Part shown: in pieces, positions 17,794 through 26,908 of the stretch
How the letters are laid out: each line of letters opens with the position of its first letter
Position numbering within the stretch: the stretch's first letter is position 1
Source of the DNA: Salinimicrobium marinum
GTDB taxonomy: Bacteria; Bacteroidota; Bacteroidia; Flavobacteriales; Flavobacteriaceae
Assembly: GCF_014651535.1 (NCBI RefSeq)
Contig: NZ_BMXB01000001.1
Span: 124,001-188,000 of the forward strand
Direction: 5' to 3'
DNA length: 64,000 nucleotides
Program-made: the position numbers and the translations under genes
The notes under the pieces: generated by a model
The model's input: the letters and a program-made list of their open reading frames with translations, nothing else
What the model was told of the DNA's origin: nothing
Databases searched by the model: none

Positions 17794-20700
17794 TTAATTT
17801 CCCAGAACAGTATCCAGCGTCTGCTCCTGCATAAATTCCTGTTCGAGATCGGCCTCCATATCTTCAGATTGTATTTGTTCATCTTCACCATAGAAGTGCC
17901 TGAACAATAGCAGGTAATCATTAAATTCATCTGCCTTTTCCTGAATGATCTCTTCATCCTGATGGATGAGTAACAGGTCTACCAGACTTCTGTATCTCTC
18001 TATATCCGTGATGATCTCATTTCCGTAGGAATACTGACGTTCAAGATCGAGAGTACTGTAATACGCCAGATTCTCCTGGTATTTTTGTGCTACTTTTTCC
18101 CATAGCTCCCTGGCCTTTTCTTCTGCGCCTACTTCGTAGTAACCAGATACGTACGGTTCTAAAAGGGAATAATATCCATAATGTTCTACAGGCATTTTCT
18201 CCATCCCGAGATCCAGAATTTCTTCAGCTTTGTCGAGTTTGTTTTCCCTGATCAATGCTTCGACCAAACGTGCAAGATTGCTCCTGTAGGTAATTGCGTT
18301 TTTTCGGGTTTCGGTGTCGTAATATATATCTGGATCACCAGAATTTCCCCAATACCAGTTGGTGACAATATCATACATTTTTTCTGTGTCGATCCTGCCC
18401 ATATCGAATGGGTTTCTCGCATCTACAGCTGTTTTTATTGGAACAAGTTTGTATGCCACACCATCCAGCTGAAGATAATCCTTCATCCAGAGGTAATCAT
18501 CGTCTCCAAAGCTTCCGCCGGTGAAGTAGATGGGGCGTTTCCATTCATTATTGGCAATAATATCCAGCATTAACAACCTGTTTTTGTAAATAATTTCACC
18601 ATCAAGGTTGATGTCGATATAATCTACAATTTGGTCTGCATCTTCAGGTTTTACGATTCCGTATTCCAGAACGTTTTCTTTATTTACCGGCACCCTGATG
18701 TTTTTAGTAGGGAAGGTGCTCACACTTTGCCCGCTCATGAGCTCTGCCCTGGTTCGTGGATCATCACTGGCGATCCAGTTCATCCAGCTTTTAATCTGCA
18801 TGGTGTCCTGGGTTAAGGACTGGTGCCATACAGCATCATTGGTCCCGTAACTGTACTGGTGATGTTCCAGCTGACTTGGAATAGGGTCGCTTTCCCAGGC
18901 TTTTCGCTTCATCTGGTCAATATACCAGTCGGTAGCGAAAAGACTTGTGTTTACCACCCTTACATCGGTCCTGTAGCCTTCTATTTGCTGGGCGTACCAA
19001 AGAGCAAAGGTGTCGTTATCTCCAATAGTGAATATAATGGCATTTTCATCTACAGAATCCAGGTACATTTTTGCCATGGCAAGTGCAGTGTACTTCTCCG
19101 AACGGTCATGGTCATCCCAGTTTTCTGTAGCCAGAATAGTTGGTACAGCAAGCAGACTCACCGCAATTACCACCGGAGCAGCAATTTTTGGTTTAATGTA
19201 TTCTTTCAGCATATCAAATAACGCGTACACCCCAAAACCTATCCAGATCGCAAACACGTAAAAGGATCCTACCAAAGCATAATCCCTTTCCCTGGGTTCA
19301 AAAGGCCTTTCGTTTAGATAAACTTTTAAAGCAATTCCCGTAAAAAGGAAAAACACCAGCAGCACCCAGAAATTCTTTTTGTCCCTGTTGAAGTGGAAGA
19401 TAAGTCCAATTAAACCCAGGATGAGCGGCAGGAAGTAATAGGTATTTCTTGCTCTGTTATTTTCCACATCACCAGGCAGGTTTTCCTGAGAGCCGAGTCG
19501 TACTTCATCTATGAAATTGATGCCACTAAGCCAGTTTCCGTTTTGATCTGAATATTTTCCCTGGACATCATCCTGTCTTCCGACAAAATTCCACATAAAA
19601 TATCGCCAGTACATATAACCCATTTGATATTCAAACATGTAGTTAATGTTGGATCCAAAAGAAGGTTTTTCAACAATAATATATTCTCTGAACTGACGCA
19701 GAAAATTATCGTATTCCTTATTCCCGATATTACCACTGTTATAATTTCTTTTAAATTCGTTCACAGCCTGTATAAGCTGCTCTTCTTCCTGATAATCAGG
19801 TTTTATAGTGAAATTAAGAGGTCCGGTGAAATCCAGGTAATTGGCAGCATGTTCTGTGCTCCACATCCTGGGAAGTATGGCCTTGTGGGCATCATCTGTA
19901 TTCTGTTTTGCGTTCTTGTAATTGTTGACGATCACATATTCTCCCGCCTCTTCATCCTTTTCATATTTCGGTTTATCGTCTATATATGGATTGTTTTCAT
20001 CAAGTCCGCTGTAGATCTCTGTAAATTGAGGGCCATAGAACAAATGCGTTTCAGGATATTGTTCCCGGTTGTAATATGCAAGAAGTTCCCGTGCGTTGTT
20101 GGGATTGTTCTCATTAATCACCGTGTTGGCATTTGCACGTATTGGCAGCATCATCCAGCTGGAAAATCCTATCAGAATGAACATAATACATAGAAGCAGC
20201 GTATTTAACTGGTAAAAATGTTTCTTTCGGGTATATTTTATTCCGAAGTAAAAAGCTGCGATAATAATGAGTCCCGCGATAATGGTTCCTGAATTAAAAG
20301 GTAAACCAATGGTATTAACGAAAAACAATTCTGAAGCAGAAAAGAAGGTGAGGGTAGACGGTAATAATAACAGGAAGATAAAAATCAATACGGCAACCAC
20401 CACGATATTGGCGATAATGAAATTCGTCACTGTAACCTTTGAATAGTTCTTAAAGAAGAACAGGAAGCCTACGGCAGGAATGGTAAGTAATCCCATGAAA
20501 TGGACTCCAAAAGACAATCCTATGATAAATGAAATAAGAATCACCCATCGGTTTCCTCGAGGCTTAAACATGTCACGTTCCCATAAAAGTCCCAGGTAAA
20601 ATAAAACTGCCATTAGAAGAGTGGCCATTGCATAAACTTCGGCTTCTACGGCACTAAACCAGAAACTGTCTGTAAAAGTAAATGCTAGGGAACCTACAAG

Positions 20701-21075
20701 GGCGCTTCCCAGAACTGCAATTTTCTTTCCGGAAGAGATCACTTCCACCGGTCCCGATATCTTCTGAACTAAAAGGACAATAGACCAGAACATGAACAAA
20801 ATCGTAAATGCACTGGCAAAAACAGACATTAAATTTACCATTAAAGCTATCTGGCTGGCATCATTTGCAAAAATCGAAAAGAAGGCTCCCATCATTTGGT
20901 ACAGTGGAGCTCCCGGAGGATGACCCACTTCAAGATTGGAAGAAGTGGATATGTATTCACCTGCATCCCAAAAACTAACGGTAGGTTCTACTGTGAGCCA
21001 GTAAGTGGAAAGAGCAATAAAAAAAACCAGCCAACCAAGGATTTTGTTCCATTTGGCAAAGTTAAAGTCAGTCAT
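17794..21075 (-). CDS. DUF2723 membrane protein (TMEM260-like)
   Basis: A 1093-residue membrane protein of the DUF2723 family, which is widespread in Bacteroidota and related to eukaryotic TMEM260, a protein O-mannosyltransferase of the GT-C fold. The N-terminal region (WLTVEPTVSFWDAGEYISTSSNLEVGHPPGAPLYQM) contains the expected acidic residue early in the first loop, DAGE. About a dozen helices run to residue 330 and again around 540-655, and the C-terminal third is soluble with tetratricopeptide-like helices. A role in outer-surface protein glycosylation is inferred from the family only. Confidence 0.85.
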   Translation of the reverse strand: MTDFNFAKWNKILGWLVFFIALSTYWLTVEPTVSFWDAGEYISTSSNLEVGHPPGAPLYQMMGAFFSIFANDASQIALMVNLMSVFASAFTILFMFWSIVLLVQKISGPVEVISSGKKIAVLGSALVGSLAFTFTDSFWFSAVEAEVYAMATLLMAVLFYLGLLWERDMFKPRGNRWVILISFIIGLSFGVHFMGLLTIPAVGFLFFFKNYSKVTVTNFIIANIVVVAVLIFIFLLLLPSTLTFFSASELFFVNTIGLPFNSGTIIAGLIIIAAFYFGIKYTRKKHFYQLNTLLLCIMFILIGFSSWMMLPIRANANTVINENNPNNARELLAYYNREQYPETHLFYGPQFTEIYSGLDENNPYIDDKPKYEKDEEAGEYVIVNNYKNAKQNTDDAHKAILPRMWSTEHAANYLDFTGPLNFTIKPDYQEEEQLIQAVNEFKRNYNSGNIGNKEYDNFLRQFREYIIVEKPSFGSNINYMFEYQMGYMYWRYFMWNFVGRQDDVQGKYSDQNGNWLSGINFIDEVRLGSQENLPGDVENNRARNTYYFLPLILGLIGLIFHFNRDKKNFWVLLVFFLFTGIALKVYLNERPFEPRERDYALVGSFYVFAIWIGFGVYALFDMLKEYIKPKIAAPVVIAVSLLAVPTILATENWDDHDRSEKYTALAMAKMYLDSVDENAIIFTIGDNDTFALWYAQQIEGYRTDVRVVNTSLFATDWYIDQMKRKAWESDPIPSQLEHHQYSYGTNDAVWHQSLTQDTMQIKSWMNWIASDDPRTRAELMSGQSVSTFPTKNIRVPVNKENVLEYGIVKPEDADQIVDYIDINLDGEIIYKNRLLMLDIIANNEWKRPIYFTGGSFGDDDYLWMKDYLQLDGVAYKLVPIKTAVDARNPFDMGRIDTEKMYDIVTNWYWGNSGDPDIYYDTETRKNAITYRSNLARLVEALIRENKLDKAEEILDLGMEKMPVEHYGYYSLLEPYVSGYYEVGAEEKARELWEKVAQKYQENLAYYSTLDLERQYSYGNEIITDIERYRSLVDLLLIHQDEEIIQEKADEFNDYLLLFRHFYGEDEQIQSEDMEADLEQEFMQEQTLDTVLGN

Positions 21076-21349
21076 AAGAGTTGATATTGAAAACAGTGGC
21101 GAATTTAAGAATAATTATAAGATTGAATGGACAACGCTATTTAAAAGGAAATATTTTTTGAAAAGAGGTCCAATTTCTTTGGCAGTAACTGCTTTAAAGA
21201 GGAGTTTTTAGAAATATAAAGGCATATTCTGAAAAGTTTTTTATGCCGAATCCTACTCCTTGTTAATTGTTAATGAGGGGTTTGTATAATGCTGAAGTAA
21301 TCCAAAAATCTGAAAAATGAGAATCTTCTGAAATTATTTTGAAAAAATA

Positions 21350-21380
21350 TTTGTACAACAAAAACTTTGTTTTAAATTTG
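21350..21380 (+). promoter_or_regulatory. tRNA-Gln promoter
   Basis: TTTG, 19 bases, then TAAATTTG: a full match to the Bacteroidota promoter consensus, placed so that transcription starts about 11 bases before the tRNA. Confidence 0.8.
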
Positions 21381-21397
21381 CATCCGCATTACAGCAA

Positions 21398-21470
21398 TGG
21401 CCTATGGTGTAACTGGCAACACGTCTGGTTTTGGTCCAGAAGAGTCTAGGTTCGAGCCCTAGTAGGCCAA
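21398..21470 (+). tRNA. tRNA-Gln (anticodon TTG)
   Basis: The acceptor stem TGGCCTA pairs fully with TAGGCCA. The anticodon stem TCTGG/CCAGA holds a seven-base loop TTTTGGT, giving anticodon TTG for CAA/CAG glutamine codons. The T arm CTAGG-TTCGAGC-CCTAG is standard. The discriminator is A. The CCA end is not encoded. Its promoter and terminator are both visible, so it is a single-gene unit. Confidence 0.95.
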
Positions 21471-21482
21471 CAAGTTAATGTG

Positions 21483-21517
21483 AAACCGAATTGTGAAAGC
21501 AGTTCGGTTTTTTATTT
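21483..21517 (+). terminator. Terminator after tRNA-Gln
   Basis: AAACCGAA and TTCGGTTT make an 8-bp stem with a 12-base loop, followed by a T run. Confidence 0.85.
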
Positions 21518-21554
21518 TTAAAAAATATTGGCGAGAAGCCTGTCCTGGGATCAT

Positions 21555-21972
21555 GGATCATGACTAAATGTTGTGGATTAAGCAAATATTCTGGTTAATC
21601 TGAAGAGGAAGAATTCAATGTTTTTGACTCCTCTGAACTGACTTCTAAAGGCCTTGATTTTTGCATTAAAAGATTCTGCAGAGGCATTCGTACTTCTGTT
21701 TTTGAAGTAGTTTAAGATTGATCTATAGTTGAGTTTAATACTATTGGCTACAGTATTGAAGGCTCTAAAACCAGTTTCTTCCACTTCTCTACACTAGTGG
21801 GCCATCTTTGTGAAGGCTACACCTTTATCTTTTGTTTGATTGAATATGCTTCTCAGGTTGTTCACCAGGGAGTAAGCCCGATGGATATCAGGATATTCTT
21901 TGAAGAGGATCTCTGCACTCTTTGATTGCTTTTTTGTCCATTTGGAGGTGGCTTTGTAGGGATCATTCCTAA
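21555..21972 (-). pseudogene. ISL3-family transposase remnant (C-terminal part)
   Basis: The minus strand encodes the C-terminal part of an ISL3-type DDE transposase: SKWTKKQ, YSLVNNLRSIF, then an in-frame TAG where the family has Trp, then about 68 residues containing NRSTNASAESFNAKIKAFRSQF and FFLFRLTRIFA. The N-terminal half is missing. A terminal-repeat-like end (GGATCATGACTAAATGTTGTGGA broken here at 21555-21577) lies directly after the stop codon. The gene is dead by both truncation and a nonsense codon. Confidence 0.85.
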
Positions 21973-22022
21973 AAGTTGTGGACTAGCCAAAAATTCTGGT
22001 TAACCTTAGAGGAAGAATTCTT
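21960..22022 (-). mobile_element. Second ISL3-type 3' end fragment
   Basis: A second copy of the same element end, GGATCATTCC followed by TAAAAGTTGTGGA, and about 40 bases of the transposase 3' end (LTRIF followed by a stop), with a small deletion that shifts the frame. It abuts the interior of the neighbouring remnant, in the same orientation. Confidence 0.7.
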
Positions 22023-22032
22023 CCAATAAAAC

Positions 22033-22154
22033 AGGCTGTCTAAAAAGCATTAAATCGACATTCTGAATTTATTTTCAGAATCTTATGTTCTGATTTCAGA
22101 AATATTACCTGAGACAAGTTCAGGTGGACGTTAAAAGTGCTTTTTAGGCAGCCT
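22033..22154. repeat. MITE-like element with 17-bp terminal inverted repeats
   Basis: AGGCTGTCTAAAAAGCA at the left and TGCTTTTTAGGCAGCCT at the right match as inverted repeats in 16 of 17 positions. The 122-base unit contains two internal hairpins, TTCTGAA/TTCAGAA and CCTGA/TTCAGG. It encodes nothing. A related TCTGAA/TTTCAGA stem is found at 26383-26430, so it may belong to a dispersed intergenic repeat family. Confidence 0.65.
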
Positions 22155-22179
22155 CTAATTTTATGAATAGTAACTTTAT

Positions 22180-22509
22180 TTAAGCTACTTCCTGTAAGCT
22201 GTAGTAAGCCAGGACATTCTGGTAGAACATCAGGCTACGTTTGTCTTTTTTAATGCATGAATTTAAAAACCTTTCGAGGTCCTGACATTCAAAAGAAACC
22301 GTTGTGTATTCTAAAGCAGAAACCGGAATCTCTGCTGTTACAATATTTTTTTCGTAATCAATATCTACCTTTTTTGCTTCAAAATATAACTTTATGATCC
22401 CTTTATGAAGAGAACTGAAAGTTGATCCCAATCCTGCGCTATTATTACAACTATTGGATACCAGATTTTTCACTTCATCAAGAATTACAGAGGGTTGAAA
22501 TGTTGTCAT
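22180..22509 (-). CDS. Hypothetical protein, 109 residues
   Basis: Unrecognised small soluble protein. There is no signal peptide or membrane segment; the middle part alternates in a way that suggests beta strands (IIKLYFEAKKVDIDYEKNIVTAEIPVSALEY), and two Cys pairs are scattered. It lies alone beside the IS debris, and its codon usage looks ordinary for the window, so it is probably a real gene, but no function is proposed. Confidence 0.55.
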   Translation of the reverse strand: MTTFQPSVILDEVKNLVSNSCNNSAGLGSTFSSLHKGIIKLYFEAKKVDIDYEKNIVTAEIPVSALEYTTVSFECQDLERFLNSCIKKDKRSLMFYQNVLAYYSLQEVA

Positions 22510-22741
22510 AGGTTTGGGTTTTTAGTTATTTGAGAGCTAAAATACAGCTTGATTTGTTAAAAATCTTCTAATAAAATATTGGTTAATAAAGAATTAACAG
22601 ATGCCTTTCCTGTTTGGGAAAAAATTAATACAAAACAGCATTTTTCCGAAATTCCAGTTTTTCGGAATTAACATCTTGTTCCTTTTATATCTTCGTTTTA
22701 GTCTAAATTACTAGCGTTAAATATTTAAAAGTATCATCTTC

Positions 22742-24040
22742 ATGTTGGATAAAATCCTAAATTTGGGACAAAATCCAAAGATGAATTTTGATCGTATAAA
22801 GGAGAAGCTAAATATACTTGCAGATGCAGCGAAATATGACGTTTCCTGCTCATCGAGCGGAAGTAACAGAAAGAATACCGGCAAAGGACTTGGTGATTCC
22901 TCTGGGATGGGAATTTGTCATTCGTATACCGAAGATGGAAGATGTGTTTCTCTTTTAAAGATCCTGCTTACCAATCACTGTATTTTTGATTGTGCATATT
23001 GTGTCACTCGCAAAAGCAATGACGTAAAAAGAGCCGCTTTTAAGGTGCAGGAAGTGGTTGATCTAACGATAAGTTTTTATCGGAGGAATTACATTGAGGG
23101 TCTGTTTTTAAGCTCCGGAATTTTCAAGGATGCCGATTATACGATGGAACGCCTCATCCAGGTGGCAAAAAAACTGAGGCTGGAAGAAAATTTTAATGGC
23201 TACATTCATTTAAAATCAATTCCAGGAGCTAGTGATGAATTAATGAGAGAGGCTGGATTATATGCAGACAGGCTGAGTGTGAATATTGAAATCCCCACCA
23301 AATCGGGATTAAAGTTGCTGGCACCCGATAAAAATCATGAGGATTTTCTCAAGCCCATGAAGAAGGTAAAGAACGAGATAATGCAGTATAAACAGGAAAG
23401 CAGGCTGATTAAAAGCACTCCGAAATACGCTCCTGCGGGACAAAGTACCCAGATGATCGTGGGAGCTTCAGGGGAAAGCGATCGGGATATCATGTATTCA
23501 GCAAATTACTTTTACAAGAAGTTTGACATGAAAAGGGTATATTACTCGGGATATGTGCCAGTGACTACAGATCCGCGGCTGCCTTCCATAGGAAGTGAGG
23601 TTCCGGTTCTCAGGGAGAGCAGGCTTTACCAGACCGACTGGCTGTTGCGTTTTTACGGATTTGATGTGCGGGAACTACTGAATCAGGATTTTCTTAATTT
23701 AGAGATGGATATAGATCCCAAGTTGAGCTGGGCATTGAGAAACCGACATTTATTTCCGGTAGATATCAATACTGCCGAACAACAAATGCTGTTGCGGGTT
23801 CCCGGGATAGGGGTGAGATCGGTCGGAAAGATAATGCAGGCGAGAAAATTCAGAAGGTTGAACTGGGAACATCTTAAACGAATTGGTATTGCTTCGAACA
23901 GGGCAAAATATTTTATTACCTGCAGCCCGGGCGAAGTAGCTTTGAAGGATTCTTCTAGCGAGCATCTTAAACAGATCATTCTGAATAATTCTGCCTCCAA
24001 ATTCCGGAAAACGTTCAGCTCACAATTAAGTCTGTTTTAG
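22742..24040 (+). CDS. Radical SAM DNA modification/repair-like protein
   Basis: A 432-residue protein of the 'putative DNA modification/repair radical SAM' family. The [4Fe-4S] cluster motif Cys-x3-Cys-x2-Cys appears in NHCIFDCAYCV. Upstream lies the family signature DAAKYDVSCSSSGS, and the C-terminus has a helix-hairpin-helix DNA-binding motif (VPGIGVRSVGKIMQARK). The ATG at 22781 gives a start closer to homologues than the one listed. The next gene begins at the base after its stop, and the two families nearly always occur together, so they form one system; the reaction is unknown. Confidence 0.88.
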   Translation: MLDKILNLGQNPKMNFDRIKEKLNILADAAKYDVSCSSSGSNRKNTGKGLGDSSGMGICHSYTEDGRCVSLLKILLTNHCIFDCAYCVTRKSNDVKRAAFKVQEVVDLTISFYRRNYIEGLFLSSGIFKDADYTMERLIQVAKKLRLEENFNGYIHLKSIPGASDELMREAGLYADRLSVNIEIPTKSGLKLLAPDKNHEDFLKPMKKVKNEIMQYKQESRLIKSTPKYAPAGQSTQMIVGASGESDRDIMYSANYFYKKFDMKRVYYSGYVPVTTDPRLPSIGSEVPVLRESRLYQTDWLLRFYGFDVRELLNQDFLNLEMDIDPKLSWALRNRHLFPVDINTAEQQMLLRVPGIGVRSVGKIMQARKFRRLNWEHLKRIGIASNRAKYFITCSPGEVALKDSSSEHLKQIILNNSASKFRKTFSSQLSLF

Positions 24041-24820
24041 ATGAGAAAGGTGGCTCTGGTTTACGATGGAACTCTGGAAGGTTTTCTAACCTGCCTTTTT
24101 ACGGCCTACGAGGAGAAACTGGAGGTTCAGGACATTTCTCCGGAAGGCGAAGCTGTAGGGATGCTTTTTTCAGGTATGGAGGAAGTCATTACGGATTTCG
24201 TGAAATCGGGCAGAGTCTGGAAGGCGCTGAAAAAGAAATCTTCTGAAGCTACTCTTAAACAAATAAAATGGGCTTTTCTCAGTGAAAAAAAAGGCATTGA
24301 AAATACGCTGTTTTTGATGATCCAATATATTTTTTCTGAAACCAATCCTGTAGACGGGGATTATTCTCATCCGGCAGTTCTGGAGGTGGCTCAAACAGCC
24401 AGGAAGGTATCCAGGGAAAAACACCGGATGGAAGCTTTTGTAAGATTTCGGCTTACGAAAGACAATATTTATTTTGCTGCCATAGAACCCGATTTTAACG
24501 TACTGCCCCTCATTAAAAACCATTTCAAAAACAGGTATGCAGATCAGTACTGGATCATTTATGACCTCAAAAGAAAATTTGGGCTCCACTATGATCTTTC
24601 AGTGGTAAAATTCATCTCGCTGGATCTGGATCCCAGTATAGGTATTTCAGGTGGTTCAGCAGCATACTTCGATGAGAAGGAACTGGAGTTTCAGAGGCTA
24701 TGGAAGGAATATTTCGAAAGTGTAAATATCAAAAGCCGTGCTAATTCTAAACTGCACCTTCAACACCTTCCGAAGAGATACTGGAAGTATTTAACCGAAA
24801 AGAACCTTCTCATGCTTTAG
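24041..24820 (+). CDS. DUF4130 partner of the radical SAM protein
   Basis: A 259-residue protein of the family described as 'TIGR03915 / DUF4130, putative DNA metabolism protein'. Visible hallmarks are VYDGTLEGFLTCLFTAYE at the start, REKHRMEAFVRFRLTKD in the middle and FKNRYADQYWIIYDLKRKFGLHYD. It has no membrane segment. It is directly fused in context with the radical SAM gene (no gap), so the products are likely co-produced and may act in one complex on damaged or modified DNA bases, similar in spirit to uracil-DNA glycosylase fusions seen in the family. Confidence 0.85.
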   Translation: MRKVALVYDGTLEGFLTCLFTAYEEKLEVQDISPEGEAVGMLFSGMEEVITDFVKSGRVWKALKKKSSEATLKQIKWAFLSEKKGIENTLFLMIQYIFSETNPVDGDYSHPAVLEVAQTARKVSREKHRMEAFVRFRLTKDNIYFAAIEPDFNVLPLIKNHFKNRYADQYWIIYDLKRKFGLHYDLSVVKFISLDLDPSIGISGGSAAYFDEKELEFQRLWKEYFESVNIKSRANSKLHLQHLPKRYWKYLTEKNLLML

Positions 24821-24871
24821 TAAAATCATGTGGCAGAGATATTTAATATTTCTGAGATAATTTCCCGAACC

Positions 24872-24914
24872 TGATCTCGATCATTTTTTAAGGCAGATGA
24901 GGAGTATACTTTTG
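24872..24914 (+). promoter_or_regulatory. Crp/Fnr-type box and -7 element of hemN
   Basis: The box TGATCTCGATCA (24872-24883) is a near-perfect palindrome, and TACTTTTG (24907-24914) is a full -7 match. The box centre lies 36.5 bases before the final G, the same geometry as the other seven exact boxes in this window. Being oxygen-independent, hemN is a classic target of Fnr-like regulators. Confidence 0.75.
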
Positions 24915-24933
24915 TAGCCTTAAAACAACAGGT

Positions 24934-26298
24934 ATGGACAATTCTTTGATTCAAAAATATAATGTTGCGGGGCCGAGATACACGAGTTATCCAACTGTTC
25001 CTTACTGGAATGAAGCAAATTTTTCGGTGGAAGCCTACAAGCAATCTTTAAAAAAATCTTTTTCAGAAAGTAATAAGACTGAAGGTATAAGCCTTTACAT
25101 ACATTTGCCCTTTTGTGAGAGTTTATGCACCTTCTGCGGTTGTAATAAGCGCATAACAAAGCGGCATGAAGTGGAATCTCCATATATAGCTTATCTGCTT
25201 GAAGAATGGGACCTTTATGTGGAGTTGCTTGGGGAAAAACCGGTGATTAAGGAAATACATCTGGGAGGAGGAACTCCTACATTTTTTGCTCCCGAAAACC
25301 TGAAGTTACTTATTGACGGGCTTTTTAAAAAAGCCATTAAGGCCGAGGAAGTGGATTATAGCCTTGAAGGACATCCCAACAATACTAAAAAGGATCATTT
25401 GCAGGTGTTGCATGAGCTTGGATTTACCAGGATTAGCTATGGAGTGCAGGATTACAACATGGTAGTGCAACAGGCGATCCACCGCTTTCAGCCGTTTGTT
25501 AATGTAAAGAATGCTACAGAAAATGCGCGCGAAATCGGATACTCCTCTGTTGGCCATGATATTATATTTGGATTGCCGTTTCAAACGGTGGAGCATATAT
25601 GCACTACGATTGCTAAGACTAAAGAATTGATGCCGGATAGAATTGCCTTTTACAGCTATGCACATGTGCCATGGATCAAGGGCAACGGGCAACGTGGTTT
25701 TAAAGATGAAGATCTGCCAACGGCGGATGTGAAGCGGGAAATGTATGAAACCGGAAAGAAGCTTCTTGAAGAGGCGGGATACATTGAAATTGGAATGGAT
25801 CACTTCGCCTTAAAATCTGATGCTTTATACAAAGCTGTTGAAGATAAAAAACTGCACCGTAATTTCATGGGATATACCACTTCAAAGACCAAAGTGATGG
25901 TTGGATTGGGAGTTTCATCTATTAGTGACAGCTGGACAGGTTTTGCTCAAAATTTGAAGAAACTGGAAGATTATTATGAAATTCTCGAGAAAGGGGAGCT
26001 GCCACTTTATCGCGGACACCTTCTTACTGCTGAAGATGAGGTGATACGACAACATATCCTCAATTTGATGTGCCGACTGGAAACTTCCTGGAGTAAAGAA
26101 AATTCATATTTCAAAGAAATCCCTGATGTTCTCATTAAACTAAAGGAAATGGAAGCAGATGGGCTGGTGATCATTGGCAGCGATAGCCTCACGATAACCG
26201 AAAAAGGACGACCTTTTGTGAGAAATGTATGTATGGCTTTTGATGTGCTCCTTCAAAGAAACAAACCTGAAACTCAGTTGTTCTCCATGACGGTTTAG
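24934..26298 (+). CDS. hemN: Oxygen-independent coproporphyrinogen III oxidase
   Basis: HemN, 454 residues, a radical SAM enzyme that converts coproporphyrinogen III to protoporphyrinogen IX without oxygen in haem synthesis. The cluster motif is PFCESLCTFCGC, with the extra Cys typical of HemN. Other motifs are YTSYPTVPYW at the start, HLGGGTPTF, and RISYGVQDYN. The C-terminal domain ending in RRNxx-like TITEKGRPFVRNVCMAFD is present, separating it from HemW proteins. It is a single gene with an Fnr-type promoter and its own terminator, fitting haem supply for cbb3 oxidase and norB at low oxygen. Confidence 0.95.
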   Translation: MDNSLIQKYNVAGPRYTSYPTVPYWNEANFSVEAYKQSLKKSFSESNKTEGISLYIHLPFCESLCTFCGCNKRITKRHEVESPYIAYLLEEWDLYVELLGEKPVIKEIHLGGGTPTFFAPENLKLLIDGLFKKAIKAEEVDYSLEGHPNNTKKDHLQVLHELGFTRISYGVQDYNMVVQQAIHRFQPFVNVKNATENAREIGYSSVGHDIIFGLPFQTVEHICTTIAKTKELMPDRIAFYSYAHVPWIKGNGQRGFKDEDLPTADVKREMYETGKKLLEEAGYIEIGMDHFALKSDALYKAVEDKKLHRNFMGYTTSKTKVMVGLGVSSISDSWTGFAQNLKKLEDYYEILEKGELPLYRGHLLTAEDEVIRQHILNLMCRLETSWSKENSYFKEIPDVLIKLKEMEADGLVIIGSDSLTITEKGRPFVRNVCMAFDVLLQRNKPETQLFSMTV

Positions 26299-26351
26299 CA
26301 ATAGTACAGAGTATTCAGAATTGAGTATTGAGGGTACTATAGAGATAGAGA

Positions 26352-26377
26352 AAAGCCCTTGAGAAAGGGCTTTTTAC
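26352..26377 (+). terminator. Terminator after hemN
   Basis: AAAGCCCTT and AAGGGCTTT form a 9-bp stem with a 4-base loop, running into TTTTT. Confidence 0.85.
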
Positions 26378-26382
26378 TTTAA

Positions 26383-26430
26383 TCTGAACTTGTTTCAGAT
26401 TCTAATACATTCTTGATTTCAGAATAATAT
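26383..26430. repeat. Short imperfect repeat with TCTGAA/TTTCAGA stem
   Basis: TCTGAACTTGTTTCAGA followed by a second CTTGATTTCAGAA resembles the internal stems of the MITE-like element at 22033-22154 and the widespread Bacteroidota intergenic hairpins. It may be a degraded member of the same repeat. Confidence 0.4.
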
Positions 26431-26506
26431 GATTTAGAAATAAAATCAGAATTCCAATTTTGGAAGTTTTTTTATTGTACTAAATTTATATGACCGAATA
26501 ATATTT

Positions 26507-26899
26507 TCAGGATTTCTTTGCTCTGTTCAGGTACATATTCATGAACAGGTTGCCAGCCATATTACGCGCTCTGTTTTTAGCGATATTAGCCCTTTCTCCT
26601 TCAAAAAGTTCATCTATCGTGGCAAACCACATGTTAAGCCATTCCCCGAAATGCTTTTGTTCAATACTGTGACTAAATTTTGCATCTACCTCTTTATGGG
26701 CGCGTTGTGGATTTCCTCTGAACTTGCTTACCATAAAAAGATTTGTCTCCCAGAAATCTGTTAGCTTTTCGAGATGCACCGGCCAGTCTTCTATGGTTTC
26801 ATTAAAAAAGTAGCCAATTTCTTCATTCTCTCTCACCCTGGCATAAAAAGTAGAAACAAGGGTGAAGACATCACCCCTGTTCTGTATATCCTGTTTCAT
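26507..26899 (-). CDS. Group III truncated haemoglobin
   Basis: A 130-residue truncated (2-on-2) haemoglobin, group III. The pattern VSTFYARVRENEEIGYFF, the WPVHLEKLTDFWETNLF helix with its conserved Trp, and the proximal histidine in FSHSIEQKHFGEWLNMW fit the family. Group III members bind O2, NO or cyanide and are induced by NO stress in some bacteria. It sits nine bases after a 97-residue membrane protein and shares its promoter, which carries a GTCA-class box, so the operon looks NO-responsive. Confidence 0.9.
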   Translation of the reverse strand: MKQDIQNRGDVFTLVSTFYARVRENEEIGYFFNETIEDWPVHLEKLTDFWETNLFMVSKFRGNPQRAHKEVDAKFSHSIEQKHFGEWLNMWFATIDELFEGERANIAKNRARNMAGNLFMNMYLNRAKKS

Positions 26900-26908
26900 A
26901 TTAGGTTT

